From: Embleya sp042956465
GTDB taxonomy: Bacteria > Actinomycetota > Actinomycetes > Streptomycetales > Streptomycetaceae
Direction of reading: 5' to 3'
DNA length: 64,000 nt
Assembly: GCF_042956465.1 (NCBI RefSeq)
Contig: NZ_JBIBGL010000022.1
Location: forward strand, 62,001 to 126,000
In this document: in pieces, positions 16,896 through 23,541 of the stretch
How the letters are laid out: each line of letters opens with the position of its first letter
How positions within the stretch are numbered: the first letter of the stretch is position 1
Translations under genes and position numbers: made by a program
The notes under the pieces: generated by a model
Database searches by the model: none
Told to the model about the DNA's origin: nothing
What the model saw: the letters and a program-made list of their open reading frames with translations, nothing else

Positions 16896-17882
16896 CTACA
16901 TCCGCCACTCCTGGCTCGGCGCGCCGTTGCAGTCGAGGATGACCAGGCGTGTTCCGTTGCCGATGGTGGGTGCCGTCAGACAGCGGTTGGCGGTGGTGTT
17001 GCGGATGCGGTAGATCGCGTAGCGGTGGATGTCCCAGGAGGTGACCTCGACGACCCAGCGCTGGACGGCGCGGCGGGTGTCGCACGGCTGCTGGACGAGC
17101 GCGGCACCAGGTGCCGTCGAACCATTTTCGAGATCCAGACACATGCGCGAGTGGGTGGCCACCAACTGGGAGGCGTAGCCGTCCGGCAGGGTGCGGGCGT
17201 ACCAATCCTGGTGGGGGCCGGACACGAAGTCCCACAGCCAGACCGGCACTCCGGAGGCGGTGGATGCGTACCACACGTCCATGACTCTGCCGCTCAGCGG
17301 GTTGCTCACCGGGCGGGTCATCGACCACTCCTGGGCGCTCTTGGCGGCGCACGGTGCCTGGTACAGGAACGCGCCTTCCGGGCGGGTGTCGGCGGTTTCG
17401 AGGCACAGGTGGCTGTTGTCGTTGACGAAGCGGTACAGCGGCCGGCCCCAGCCGTCGTAGCGGACGACGAACGGCTCCCAGGCCTGGCTGGAGCCGTTGT
17501 GACACGGGGCCTGCCGGACCCGTGCGCCGGGGGCGCGGCTGCCGCCCTCGACGTCCATGCACATGCGGCTGTGCGAGGCCGTGATCTGCCACGTGTAGGG
17601 GTTCGAGGGGCGTGGGAGGAACTGCCAGCGCTGGTTCTGCCCGCCGTGGAAGGGCCAGAGCCGCACCCCGGCGCCGGAGGCCGGCGACGAGTTCTCCACT
17701 TCCGCGACCACGCTGGAGCCGGGGCTCCCGAGATAGCCGGCGGTGGCCCAGAGCGGCTGGTCGGCCGCGGAGGCGGGGGGCGCGCCCGCCGTCGTCATCA
17801 GGGCGAGGAGCATGGCCATCAGTGCCGCCCACAGGCAGGCGGAGCGCGGTGCGCGACGCCTCCGCCACAGTTGTTCGTTCAT
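16896..17882 (-). CDS. secreted ricin-type beta-trefoil lectin
   Basis: A 328-aa protein starting at ATG 17882, chosen because a signal peptide follows at once: NEQLWRRRRAPRS, a hydrophobic core (LWAALMAMLLALMTT) and cleavage after ASA. The mature part is two ricin-B-like trefoil domains (about 45-180 and 185-328), recognised by repeated W/Q-x-W units (NQRWQFLP, SQAWEPFV, AQEWSMT, HQDWYART, VQRWVVE and a final SQEWRM), paired cysteines, and CMDVEGGS / CLDLENGS loops that bind sugar. No catalytic domain is attached, so it is probably a pure carbohydrate-binding secreted protein. It lies downstream of the cysteine-peptide operon on the same strand but about 400 bases away, so it probably has its own promoter. 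Confidence 0.88.
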   Translation of the reverse strand: MNEQLWRRRRAPRSACLWAALMAMLLALMTTAGAPPASAADQPLWATAGYLGSPGSSVVAEVENSSPASGAGVRLWPFHGGQNQRWQFLPRPSNPYTWQITASHSRMCMDVEGGSRAPGARVRQAPCHNGSSQAWEPFVVRYDGWGRPLYRFVNDNSHLCLETADTRPEGAFLYQAPCAAKSAQEWSMTRPVSNPLSGRVMDVWYASTASGVPVWLWDFVSGPHQDWYARTLPDGYASQLVATHSRMCLDLENGSTAPGAALVQQPCDTRRAVQRWVVEVTSWDIHRYAIYRIRNTTANRCLTAPTIGNGTRLVILDCNGAPSQEWRM

Positions 17883-18298
17883 CGACCGTTCCTTCGGCGA
17901 GGGGCCGCCGAAAGCGGCCCGTTCGGAGGAGACGTGGCCCGGCGAAGCAGAATCTCTCAAGGTCCGCCGGAACTTTTTTCCGGGCTCTTCTGCCTTCACC
18001 GAGTGAATCTGCCCAAGCGCTGCCGGGAACTCTCCGATCGATCGTGTTCGAAGCCGGATGACCAGGGCTGCTGCTGTTGCGGGGCCAAGGATGACGGCCG
18101 CGATCACGAACCTGGGAGAACAGCGCGGACTGATGATCGGCAACCAGGTCCTCCCCTGCCGCCTCGATCCACCCCGGCGGGACGACGGGGTGAACCGGGA
18201 CATGCAGGCGATGGCGACGGCAACCGCCGCAAGCGCAAGGGCTGTTCTCGTTCGTCACGCGAACCTCCGGCGGGGGAGGCCGGTTGCCCGTGCACGGG
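17883..18298. other. region between signal peptidase and lectin genes; possible short minus-strand ORF
   Basis: A minus-strand GTG at 18261 has GGAGG seven bases upstream and starts VTNENSPCACGGC. The frame then runs on into antisense-like sequence with weak codon bias. A neighbouring phase encodes a hydrophobic segment (ALALAAVAVAIACM) but has a stop directly before it. Either this is a frameshifted remnant of a small membrane protein or it is non-coding. The AT-richer part 17940-18060 probably holds the lectin promoter. Confidence 0.3.
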
Positions 18299-18970
18299 TC
18301 AGTCCGGCTCGCCCGGCTGGATCCTGTCCGCGATGGCTTCCACCTGTCGGTCGGCCAACAGGTCCATGGTCTCCGGCAGTTGCGGCTTGATGTCCCGGCG
18401 CAGCAGGTCCGTGCCGGTCGTCGCCGGGTCCGCGACTTCGCCGGCCGCCACGCGGCGCAGCGTGTGGCCAGGGGTCGGCGGCGGCGAGTCCCGCGTGGAG
18501 CGGCGTGAGGGGGGCGCGCCGGCTGCGGTCCCCAGCCGGAGCAGGACGGTGCCGACGAGCTTGTCCTCGGGGCAGTAGCCCCATTTTTTGGAGTCGACCG
18601 AGCCCGGCCTCTCGCCCAGGAGGACGAGCATGCCCGGCGGCACGTGAATGCCGGGGCATCGGCCTGCCCAGTCCGGTACGGGCTCTCCGGCGACGGCGGC
18701 GATGCGTTTGATGTACCACGCGTCGGGTGTGGCGCCCGCGGGCGGACTCCAGCCGTACTCGGGGTGGGGCGCGACGACGACGGCCAGCCGACCGGTGGCG
18801 ACCCGGCGTCCGCCGCGAAGCATCAGCACCCGGTCGCCCGGCATGAGGGTCGGCGACATGCTGTAGCCGCGAACGGTCACCGCGACCAACCGCCCACGTG
18901 CCGACGACAGGGCTGCGGCGGACAGGAGCACGCCGGCGAGGGCGAGGAGCCTTCGGGCCGCGGTGGTCAC
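18299..18970 (-). CDS. S26 family signal peptidase (type I)
   Basis: A 223-aa membrane-anchored peptidase. GTG 18970 overlaps the ABC-transporter stop (GTGA). One N-terminal hydrophobic segment (LLALAGVLLSAAAL) places the catalytic domain outside. The Ser/Lys dyad is visible: Ser in GYSMSPTLMPGD (about residue 37) and Lys in WYIKRIAAVAGEPVP (about 88), with VLLGERPGSVDSKKWG as a later conserved box. The family cleaves after Ala-x-Ala. In this operon the cysteine-rich peptide has Ala-Glu-Ala immediately before its first core residues, so this enzyme is the natural candidate for leader removal after export. That link is inference. Confidence 0.88.
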   Translation of the reverse strand: MTTAARRLLALAGVLLSAAALSSARGRLVAVTVRGYSMSPTLMPGDRVLMLRGGRRVATGRLAVVVAPHPEYGWSPPAGATPDAWYIKRIAAVAGEPVPDWAGRCPGIHVPPGMLVLLGERPGSVDSKKWGYCPEDKLVGTVLLRLGTAAGAPPSRRSTRDSPPPTPGHTLRRVAAGEVADPATTGTDLLRRDIKPQLPETMDLLADRQVEAIADRIQPGEPD

Positions 18971-20814
18971 CGGACGATCTCCTCGTAGCCTTCGGCCTGC
19001 GTGGTGAAGAGCTCGGCATAGACGCCGTCGATGGCCATGAGCTGTTCGTGGGTGCCGCTCTCGTGCACGGTGCCGTCGGCGATGACGACGATGGCGTCCG
19101 CGGCGCGGACGGTGTTGAGACGGTGGGAGACCAGGATGCTCGTCGCACCTCGGCGCAGTGTGGTCAGCCGGTCGTGGACGTGGCGTTCGGCGACCGCGTC
19201 GAGGCCGGTGCCGGGTTCGTCGAGAATCATCAGGTCGCGTTCGGAACGCATCAGGGCCCGGGCGAGGGCCAGGCGCTGCCACTGGCCGCCGGACAACTGG
19301 ACGCCGGGGGTGAAGTCTTCGGTGTCGTCGGGAAAGAACACCCGGCTGAGCATGGTGTCGTAGCCCTGCGGGAGGCGGGCAAGGGCGGTGTGGATGTCCG
19401 CGTCGGCGGCGGCGGCGTGGATGCGCTCGTCGTCGTCGAGGGAGCCGAGGTCGCCGAGGCCGATGTTCTCCTTGGCGGTGAGGTCGTACTCCATCGGGTC
19501 CTGGAAGACGACGCTGACCCGCCGGCGCAGCCGGTCCGCGGGGATGTCCTTGAGGTCGATGCCGTCCCAGTGGATGCTGCCTCGCTGCGGGTCGTAGAGG
19601 CGGCACAGCAGTTTGACGAGGGTGCTCTTGCCGGCCCCGTTGAGACCGACGACGGCGAGGCTGGTGCCGTGCGGGACGGTCAGGGTGACGCCGCGGAGGA
19701 TCCACGGTCCGTCGTCGGTGTAGCGGAACCAGACATCCCGGATTTCCAGGCCGCGGCTCAGGGGCGGGGGTGTGATCGGGTTCGCCGGTGGGGGGAGGTC
19801 GTCGCGGACCCCGGTGACATGCCGGTAGTGGCTGAACAACAGGGCCGTCTGGTGGCTCTGGGCGATGCACCCCACCAGGCCGACCAGTGCCGTCTGCATG
19901 CCGGCCGAGGCGGCGACGAGAAGGGACACGTCACCGGCGGTGAGGGCGTGCGCGGCGGCTTGATGCACGCCCCAGACGAGTGCGCCGGTGGAGATGCCGG
20001 CTCCGAGGACGGCGAGGGCCGTCTCGTAGCCGGCGAGGCGGCGGTCGAGGCGCTCCTCCTGCCGGTTGATGTTGTCGAGATCGGTACGCATGCGCCGTGC
20101 GAAGTAGTCGCCGAGGTCGTAGAGGCGGATCTCTTTCGCCGCTTGCGTGTCGGTGAGGAGTCCCCGGTAGAAGATCTGGCGGCGGGCCAGGTTGCTGGTG
20201 CGCCAGAACATGTCCGCGCGATGGCGGCTGTTGGCCAGGTGGGCGAACAGGGCCGGGACGGCCGCGGCGACGAGGATGGCGGCCAACGTGGGACTGACGA
20301 GCAGGAGACTGCCCAGGAAGCCGGCCATGGTGAGCACGCCCTGCGCGCCCTGGAGTGTCGCGGCGACGAGCCGGTCGGCTCCCTGCGCGCTTTGGATGGC
20401 GAGTTGCACGCGGTTCTGGAAGGTCGGCGTTTCGAGCTTGGACAGGCCGCTGAGTCGGTTGACGGCGGCGAGCAGGTCGCTCTGGGCCTGGGTGGAGGTG
20501 GCGCGACGAATGCGGCCGTCGGCGTAGGAGGAGATGGCCGAGCCGGCGGCGAGGAGGACGGTGAGCAGGCCGATGCCACATGCGGCCCGGTAGAGGTCCC
20601 GGGTGCGGAAGTCGTTCGCGGCGAGGCCGTCGACCACGTACTTGAGCAGCCAGGAGGCGGCCACCGGGGCCGCGCCCGCGACGGCCACGGTGGCGATGCG
20701 GACGGCGAGCGCCCCGGGGCAGGCTCGGATGGTCAGGGCCAGCACTGCGGCGAGGCCCCGCAGGTATTCGGCCGTACGGGCGGCGAATGCGCGGTACGTG
20801 GACGTCCCGGTCAT
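18967..20814 (-). CDS. ABC exporter, fused membrane and ATPase domains
   Basis: A 615-aa half-transporter whose ATG at 20814 overlaps the preceding stop (ATGA). Residues about 20-320 carry the membrane domain with five to six hydrophobic helices. The nucleotide-binding domain follows, with Walker A GLNGAGKST, Q-loop VFQDP, signature LSGGQWQRLALARAL, Walker B DLMILDEPGTGLD and H-loop VSHR. It lacks the N-terminal C39 cysteine-peptidase domain of double-glycine bacteriocin exporters, so leader cleavage must come from elsewhere. Its position between a thioredoxin-like protein and a signal peptidase points to export of the Cys-rich peptide encoded upstream. Confidence 0.9.
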   Translation of the reverse strand: MTGTSTYRAFAARTAEYLRGLAAVLALTIRACPGALAVRIATVAVAGAAPVAASWLLKYVVDGLAANDFRTRDLYRAACGIGLLTVLLAAGSAISSYADGRIRRATSTQAQSDLLAAVNRLSGLSKLETPTFQNRVQLAIQSAQGADRLVAATLQGAQGVLTMAGFLGSLLLVSPTLAAILVAAAVPALFAHLANSRHRADMFWRTSNLARRQIFYRGLLTDTQAAKEIRLYDLGDYFARRMRTDLDNINRQEERLDRRLAGYETALAVLGAGISTGALVWGVHQAAAHALTAGDVSLLVAASAGMQTALVGLVGCIAQSHQTALLFSHYRHVTGVRDDLPPPANPITPPPLSRGLEIRDVWFRYTDDGPWILRGVTLTVPHGTSLAVVGLNGAGKSTLVKLLCRLYDPQRGSIHWDGIDLKDIPADRLRRRVSVVFQDPMEYDLTAKENIGLGDLGSLDDDERIHAAAADADIHTALARLPQGYDTMLSRVFFPDDTEDFTPGVQLSGGQWQRLALARALMRSERDLMILDEPGTGLDAVAERHVHDRLTTLRRGATSILVSHRLNTVRAADAIVVIADGTVHESGTHEQLMAIDGVYAELFTTQAEGYEEIVR

Positions 20815-21377
20815 GCGGAGAGGTAGTCGAGGGCGGGCAGCGAGCCTTGGCCGATACCTGTCTCCGTGACGGTCCCGTCGGCGTCGAGGAGGACGAAGCT
20901 GGGGTGGTGACGTACGCCGAAGGCGCGAGCGACGGGACCGTTCGGGGGCTCGGTGGCGACGAGTTCGGTAAGCGGGCCGACCGCTTCGATCAGCGGATCG
21001 GCATCGGGGGCCGCTGCGCTGATGACGGCGACGAGGCGCGCGCCCGACGGAGTATTCGCCTGAGCCCACCGCTCGATCACGGGGAGGCTGTTCCTGGTCG
21101 GCCCGCAGTCGGGACGCAGGAAGCAGATGAGGGCGGGGTGCCCGGCCAGGGCGGACTCGGTGACGTCGCCTCGGGGAGTGTGCAAGGTGAACGCGGGGGT
21201 GTGGTCGCCCACTTGCACGGCGAGGACCGGCGGGCCCGGGGCCGTGGCCGGAGCGTGGGCGGCCGAGGTCGAGGCGGTTATCGTCGCGCGCCAGCCTCTG
21301 ACGATCGCGAGGGTGAAGAGGGCGTTGACGAGGGCGGCCGCGGCGAGAACGGCGAGGCCGGCAACGGCGTGGTTCAC
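20811..21377 (-). CDS. membrane-anchored thioredoxin-fold (TlpA/MauD-like) protein with CGPT site
   Basis: A 188-aa protein starting at GTG 21377 behind AAAGGACG. One N-terminal membrane segment (AVAGLAVLAAAALVNALFTLAI) is followed by a TlpA-like domain: VGDHTPAFTLHTPRGDV, then ICFLRPDCGPTRNSLPVI where the redox motif should be, and HHPSFVLLDADGTV with the usual cis-Pro-like region. The active site reads CGPT, not CxxC, so it has a single thiol at that position. A thiol-transfer or binding role is therefore likelier than classical dithiol oxidation. It overlaps the exporter gene by four bases. Confidence 0.82.
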   Translation of the reverse strand: MNHAVAGLAVLAAAALVNALFTLAIVRGWRATITASTSAAHAPATAPGPPVLAVQVGDHTPAFTLHTPRGDVTESALAGHPALICFLRPDCGPTRNSLPVIERWAQANTPSGARLVAVISAAAPDADPLIEAVGPLTELVATEPPNGPVARAFGVRHHPSFVLLDADGTVTETGIGQGSLPALDYLSA

Positions 21378-21391
21378 GTGTGGTCGTCCTT

Positions 21392-21925
21392 TCAGCGTCG
21401 GCCGCTGCGGGCGGAGAAGAAGAAGGCGATGTCGTCGGTGAAGACGGCGAGCGTGGTGAGATATGCGGCGCTCCCGACGGCGAGCGCGAGCGCGGGGGCG
21501 TCGAGGGGCGTGGTCGTGCCGTGCGCGACGGCGACGGCGCCGCCGAGGATGGCCAACACGGTGAGTGTGGCGTTGCGGGCGACGTGCCAGGGGCCCATGG
21601 GCACGGTCGTCCTGCTGCCGAAGCACGGGCAGGCGGCCCGGCTGCCGCGGCGCATGGTGGTGACGGCCACGGCGCTGAACGCCGCGCACAGGACCGCGGC
21701 GAGGGCCAGGCCCGCGGTCAGCGTCGCGGGCAGCGCCAGGAGCACGGCGGCGGCGAGCTCGGCCGCGGGGACCAGGAGGGTGAGAGCGGGCCGGGCTGCG
21801 GCCGGCAGAAAGGCGAAGTCGCCCAGTGCCGTGGCGAATCGGTCGCGGTCGCGCAACTTGGCGAGGCCGGCCACGGCCAGCACGCAGATCAGGGTCAGGC
21901 GGCAGATGAGCAGCAGGTCCGACAA
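21392..21925 (-). CDS. MauE/DoxX-like redox-associated membrane protein
   Basis: A 177-aa integral membrane protein. The start is TTG 21925, fixed by CCCGGAG five to six bases upstream. Hydrophobic segments at about 3-18, 40-60, 62-85, 115-135 and 140-160 suggest four to five helices. AACPCFGSRTTVPMG contains the CxCFG motif typical of MauE proteins, which take part with MauD in forming disulfides in the methylamine dehydrogenase small subunit. No methylamine dehydrogenase genes are present here. In this operon its likely client is the eight-cysteine peptide encoded just upstream. The neighbouring thioredoxin-like genes support this. Confidence 0.82.
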   Translation of the reverse strand: MSDLLLICRLTLICVLAVAGLAKLRDRDRFATALGDFAFLPAAARPALTLLVPAAELAAAVLLALPATLTAGLALAAVLCAAFSAVAVTTMRRGSRAACPCFGSRTTVPMGPWHVARNATLTVLAILGGAVAVAHGTTTPLDAPALALAVGSAAYLTTLAVFTDDIAFFFSARSGRR

Positions 21926-21954
21926 ATGTGGCTCCGGGAGAGTGGGCGCGAGAA

Positions 21955-21986
21955 TGCGGGGCGGGCCGCACGCGGCCCGCCCCGCA
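21955..21986 (-). terminator. strong intra-operon hairpin directly after the Cys-rich peptide gene
   Basis: Perfect 15-base arms (21955-21969, TGCGGGGCGGGCCGC, and 21972-21986, its complement) start four bases after the peptide stop codon. Such a partial terminator or mRNA-stabilising hairpin behind a small gene commonly sets high precursor and lower maturase expression. Confidence 0.75.
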
Positions 21987-21990
21987 ACTG

Positions 21991-22170
21991 TCAGCAGTAG
22001 TCGAAGCTGCCGCAGCTGACCCCGCACCTGGGCGTGATACAGCAGCGACGGCACCGCTGGCCGTTGGCGGTCCACTCGGTCCAGCAGTCCGTCGGGCAGC
22101 CGGCCTCGGCGTCCGCCTTGGGCAGAATCCGCTCGATCAGGCGGCCGGCACCGGCCTTGAGTGTGCGCAT
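21991..22170 (-). CDS. Cys-rich secreted mini-protein / RiPP-like precursor, eight core cysteines
   Basis: A 59-aa peptide starting at ATG 22170 behind AGGAGAACC; an ATG at 22182 lacks a ribosome binding site. Residues 1-23 are an amphipathic, cysteine-free leader (AGAGRLIERILPKADAEA) with no hydrophobic core, so it is not a Sec signal, and it ends in Ala-Glu-Ala. Residues 24-59 form the candidate core with eight cysteines at core positions 2, 6, 17, 20, 21, 26, 30 and 36. Two tryptophans lie between the second and third (CWTEWTANG), and a Cys ends the chain (GSFDYC). Four disulfides are possible. Neighbouring oxidoreductases, exporter, signal peptidase and the hairpin support a precursor role. 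The activity (bacteriocin, signal or enzyme subunit) is unknown. Confidence 0.82.
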   Translation of the reverse strand: MRTLKAGAGRLIERILPKADAEAGCPTDCWTEWTANGQRCRRCCITPRCGVSCGSFDYC

Positions 22171-22237
22171 GGTTCTCCTCATTGTGTGTGGATGAACGTG
22201 CGTAATCCACGGTGTGACCTCACGGCCGCACCGGGGT

Positions 22238-22771
22238 TCAGGACGCCGCAGGCACCGGTTGACGGCCGTCGGCGGAAGGGGCGGCGAGTACGCCGCCTCG
22301 GTAGCTGAGGATCGTGGGGAAGCCGGGAACGCGCAGGGCCCGGAACAGCGGTGACGCCTCGGGCTCCGGGACGACCTCGTCCGCCGGCCCGACGAGTTCG
22401 GCGATCAGGCCGCTCTCACCGGCTTCGGCACCCATCACCAGCGCCACGACCCGGCCGCCCGCTTCCCGGACCCGGTCGGCCCGTTCGGCGAACTCGGGGA
22501 CCTTGCCGATGCAGGACGGACAGTCATGGGAGAAGACCCCCAGCAGCAACTCCCCCGCACCGACGTCCTCCCGGGTCAGGGTCCGGCCGCTGATCCCGGT
22601 GGCGGTGAAGTCCGGCAGACGGTCGCCCGGTTGCGGACCCTGGGCGCTGAAGTCGGCTCGCCTGCGCACGACTTCGAGCTCCTGCCAACGGCGCAGAATG
22701 ACGATGAGCAGTGCGAGGTTGAGCAGGACGACGATGCCGACGAGCACTAAACCGGCAATGACGTAAGGCAA
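22238..22771 (-). CDS. membrane-anchored thioredoxin-fold (MauD/TlpA-like) protein with CPSC site
   Basis: A 177-aa protein and the first gene of the operon. TTG 22771 follows AGGGGG. A TTG near 22840 with AAAGGAG upstream is a possible longer start. The N-terminal membrane helix (LPYVIAGLVLVGIVVLLNLA) anchors a TlpA-like domain: GDRLPDFTATGISG, then GVFSHDCPSCIGKVPEF with an intact CxxC pair, and VPGFPTILSYRGG at the cis-Pro loop. MauD proteins use this motif to make or reshuffle disulfides in a partner. Codon 8 (22750-22748) is TTA, the rare leucine codon read by bldA tRNA in streptomycetes, so expression may be tied to development. Confidence 0.85.
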   Translation of the reverse strand: MPYVIAGLVLVGIVVLLNLALLIVILRRWQELEVVRRRADFSAQGPQPGDRLPDFTATGISGRTLTREDVGAGELLLGVFSHDCPSCIGKVPEFAERADRVREAGGRVVALVMGAEAGESGLIAELVGPADEVVPEPEASPLFRALRVPGFPTILSYRGGVLAAPSADGRQPVPAAS

Positions 22772-22790
22772 GTTCGACCCCCTGACGCGG

Positions 22791-22813
22791 TTGCACAGGG
22801 GGCCAGTGTGCAA
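22791..22813. promoter_or_regulatory. inverted repeat upstream of the Cys-peptide operon
   Basis: TTGCACA (22791-22797) and TGTGCAA (22807-22813) are exact complements nine bases apart, 20 bases upstream of the TTG start at 22771. This could be an operator or a leader hairpin. No regulator gene is adjacent. Confidence 0.45.
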
Positions 22814-22894
22814 GCGGTAGCTGTCGGTGTCTATCCACAATGCGAGACTCCTTTGACATCTCCCGCGACCGCGCATATGGAGCACGCGGAAGCG

Positions 22895-23503
22895 CTACGC
22901 CGGCCCACCCCGACGCACCTGCTCGACCACGTCCCCGGGAACACCCCGCATCGGCGGCACCACCGCGGGGCCGTTGCCGTCAAGGGCGAAGCGTCGGCCG
23001 CGTACCGCCGATGCCCGCCGCGTCTCGAGGTTCCCCCGCGGTTCCTCGAGCTGCTCCGCGACCCGGGACGGCACGGTGCCGCCACGGCCGTCGCGTGCGA
23101 GCGGACCGTGCCGAGCACCGTCAACACGACTCTTGACGTCGGGCGTCAGCGTCGGGAGACCTCCGCGAGTGCTCGCCCGTGGGGTCTTGACAGTTCGAGC
23201 CCGTGCGGCTTGCCGTAGCTCGACGCACGCGCCCGCGGCCCCGTGCGCGACCCGGAACGGACCGTATGCGCGACCCGGAACGAACCGTGCCGTCCCCGAC
23301 GCCGGCACGACCACCTCCCGACGCACGGTGCGGGTGGCGTGCCAGTCCCCACCGGACCTGTCGAACGTCACGGTGCAGCCGTCCGGCGTGACCTCGATGG
23401 GGATGCGCCGGGTGGTGCGTCGGATGAGCACGGCATTCGGCGCAGCGGAGTCCGTCGGCGCAGGGCTCGGTTGCCAAGTCGCTTCGTATTGGGCACTATC
23501 CAC
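22895..23503 (-). CDS. hypothetical protein
   Basis: A 202-codon frame from GTG 23503. The first 90 residues look protein-like, with alternating polar/beta composition (VLIRRTTRRIPIEVTPDGCT, then WHATRTVRREVVVP). The second half is Arg/Gly/Pro-rich and may be disordered or a run-on. A direct DNA repeat (GCGCGACCCGGAACG, twice near 23240-23285) lies inside it. There is no signal peptide, membrane helix or recognised family. It lies immediately upstream of the Cys-peptide operon on the same strand and diverges from the HEAT-like gene. Confidence 0.4.
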   Translation of the reverse strand: MDSAQYEATWQPSPAPTDSAAPNAVLIRRTTRRIPIEVTPDGCTVTFDRSGGDWHATRTVRREVVVPASGTARFVPGRAYGPFRVAHGAAGACVELRQAARARTVKTPRASTRGGLPTLTPDVKSRVDGARHGPLARDGRGGTVPSRVAEQLEEPRGNLETRRASAVRGRRFALDGNGPAVVPPMRGVPGDVVEQVRRGGPA

Positions 23504-23541
23504 GTCATGACTACACGAAAGGGCGGTCAGCCCTCCGGTCG

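Noticed and set aside
16896..18203. A longer ricin-lectin protein starting at 18203
   Set aside because: The extra 107 residues are not protein-like as a signal region, whereas ATG 17882 is followed at once by a normal signal peptide.
18898..20826. A 642-codon plus-strand open frame opposite the ABC exporter
   Set aside because: The minus-strand exporter has all ABC motifs in order; the plus frame is an antisense artefact.
18299..22771. Lanthipeptide, lasso-peptide or sactipeptide gene cluster
   Set aside because: No dehydratase, cyclase, asparagine-synthetase-like or radical SAM gene is present; the enzymes are disulfide-related only.
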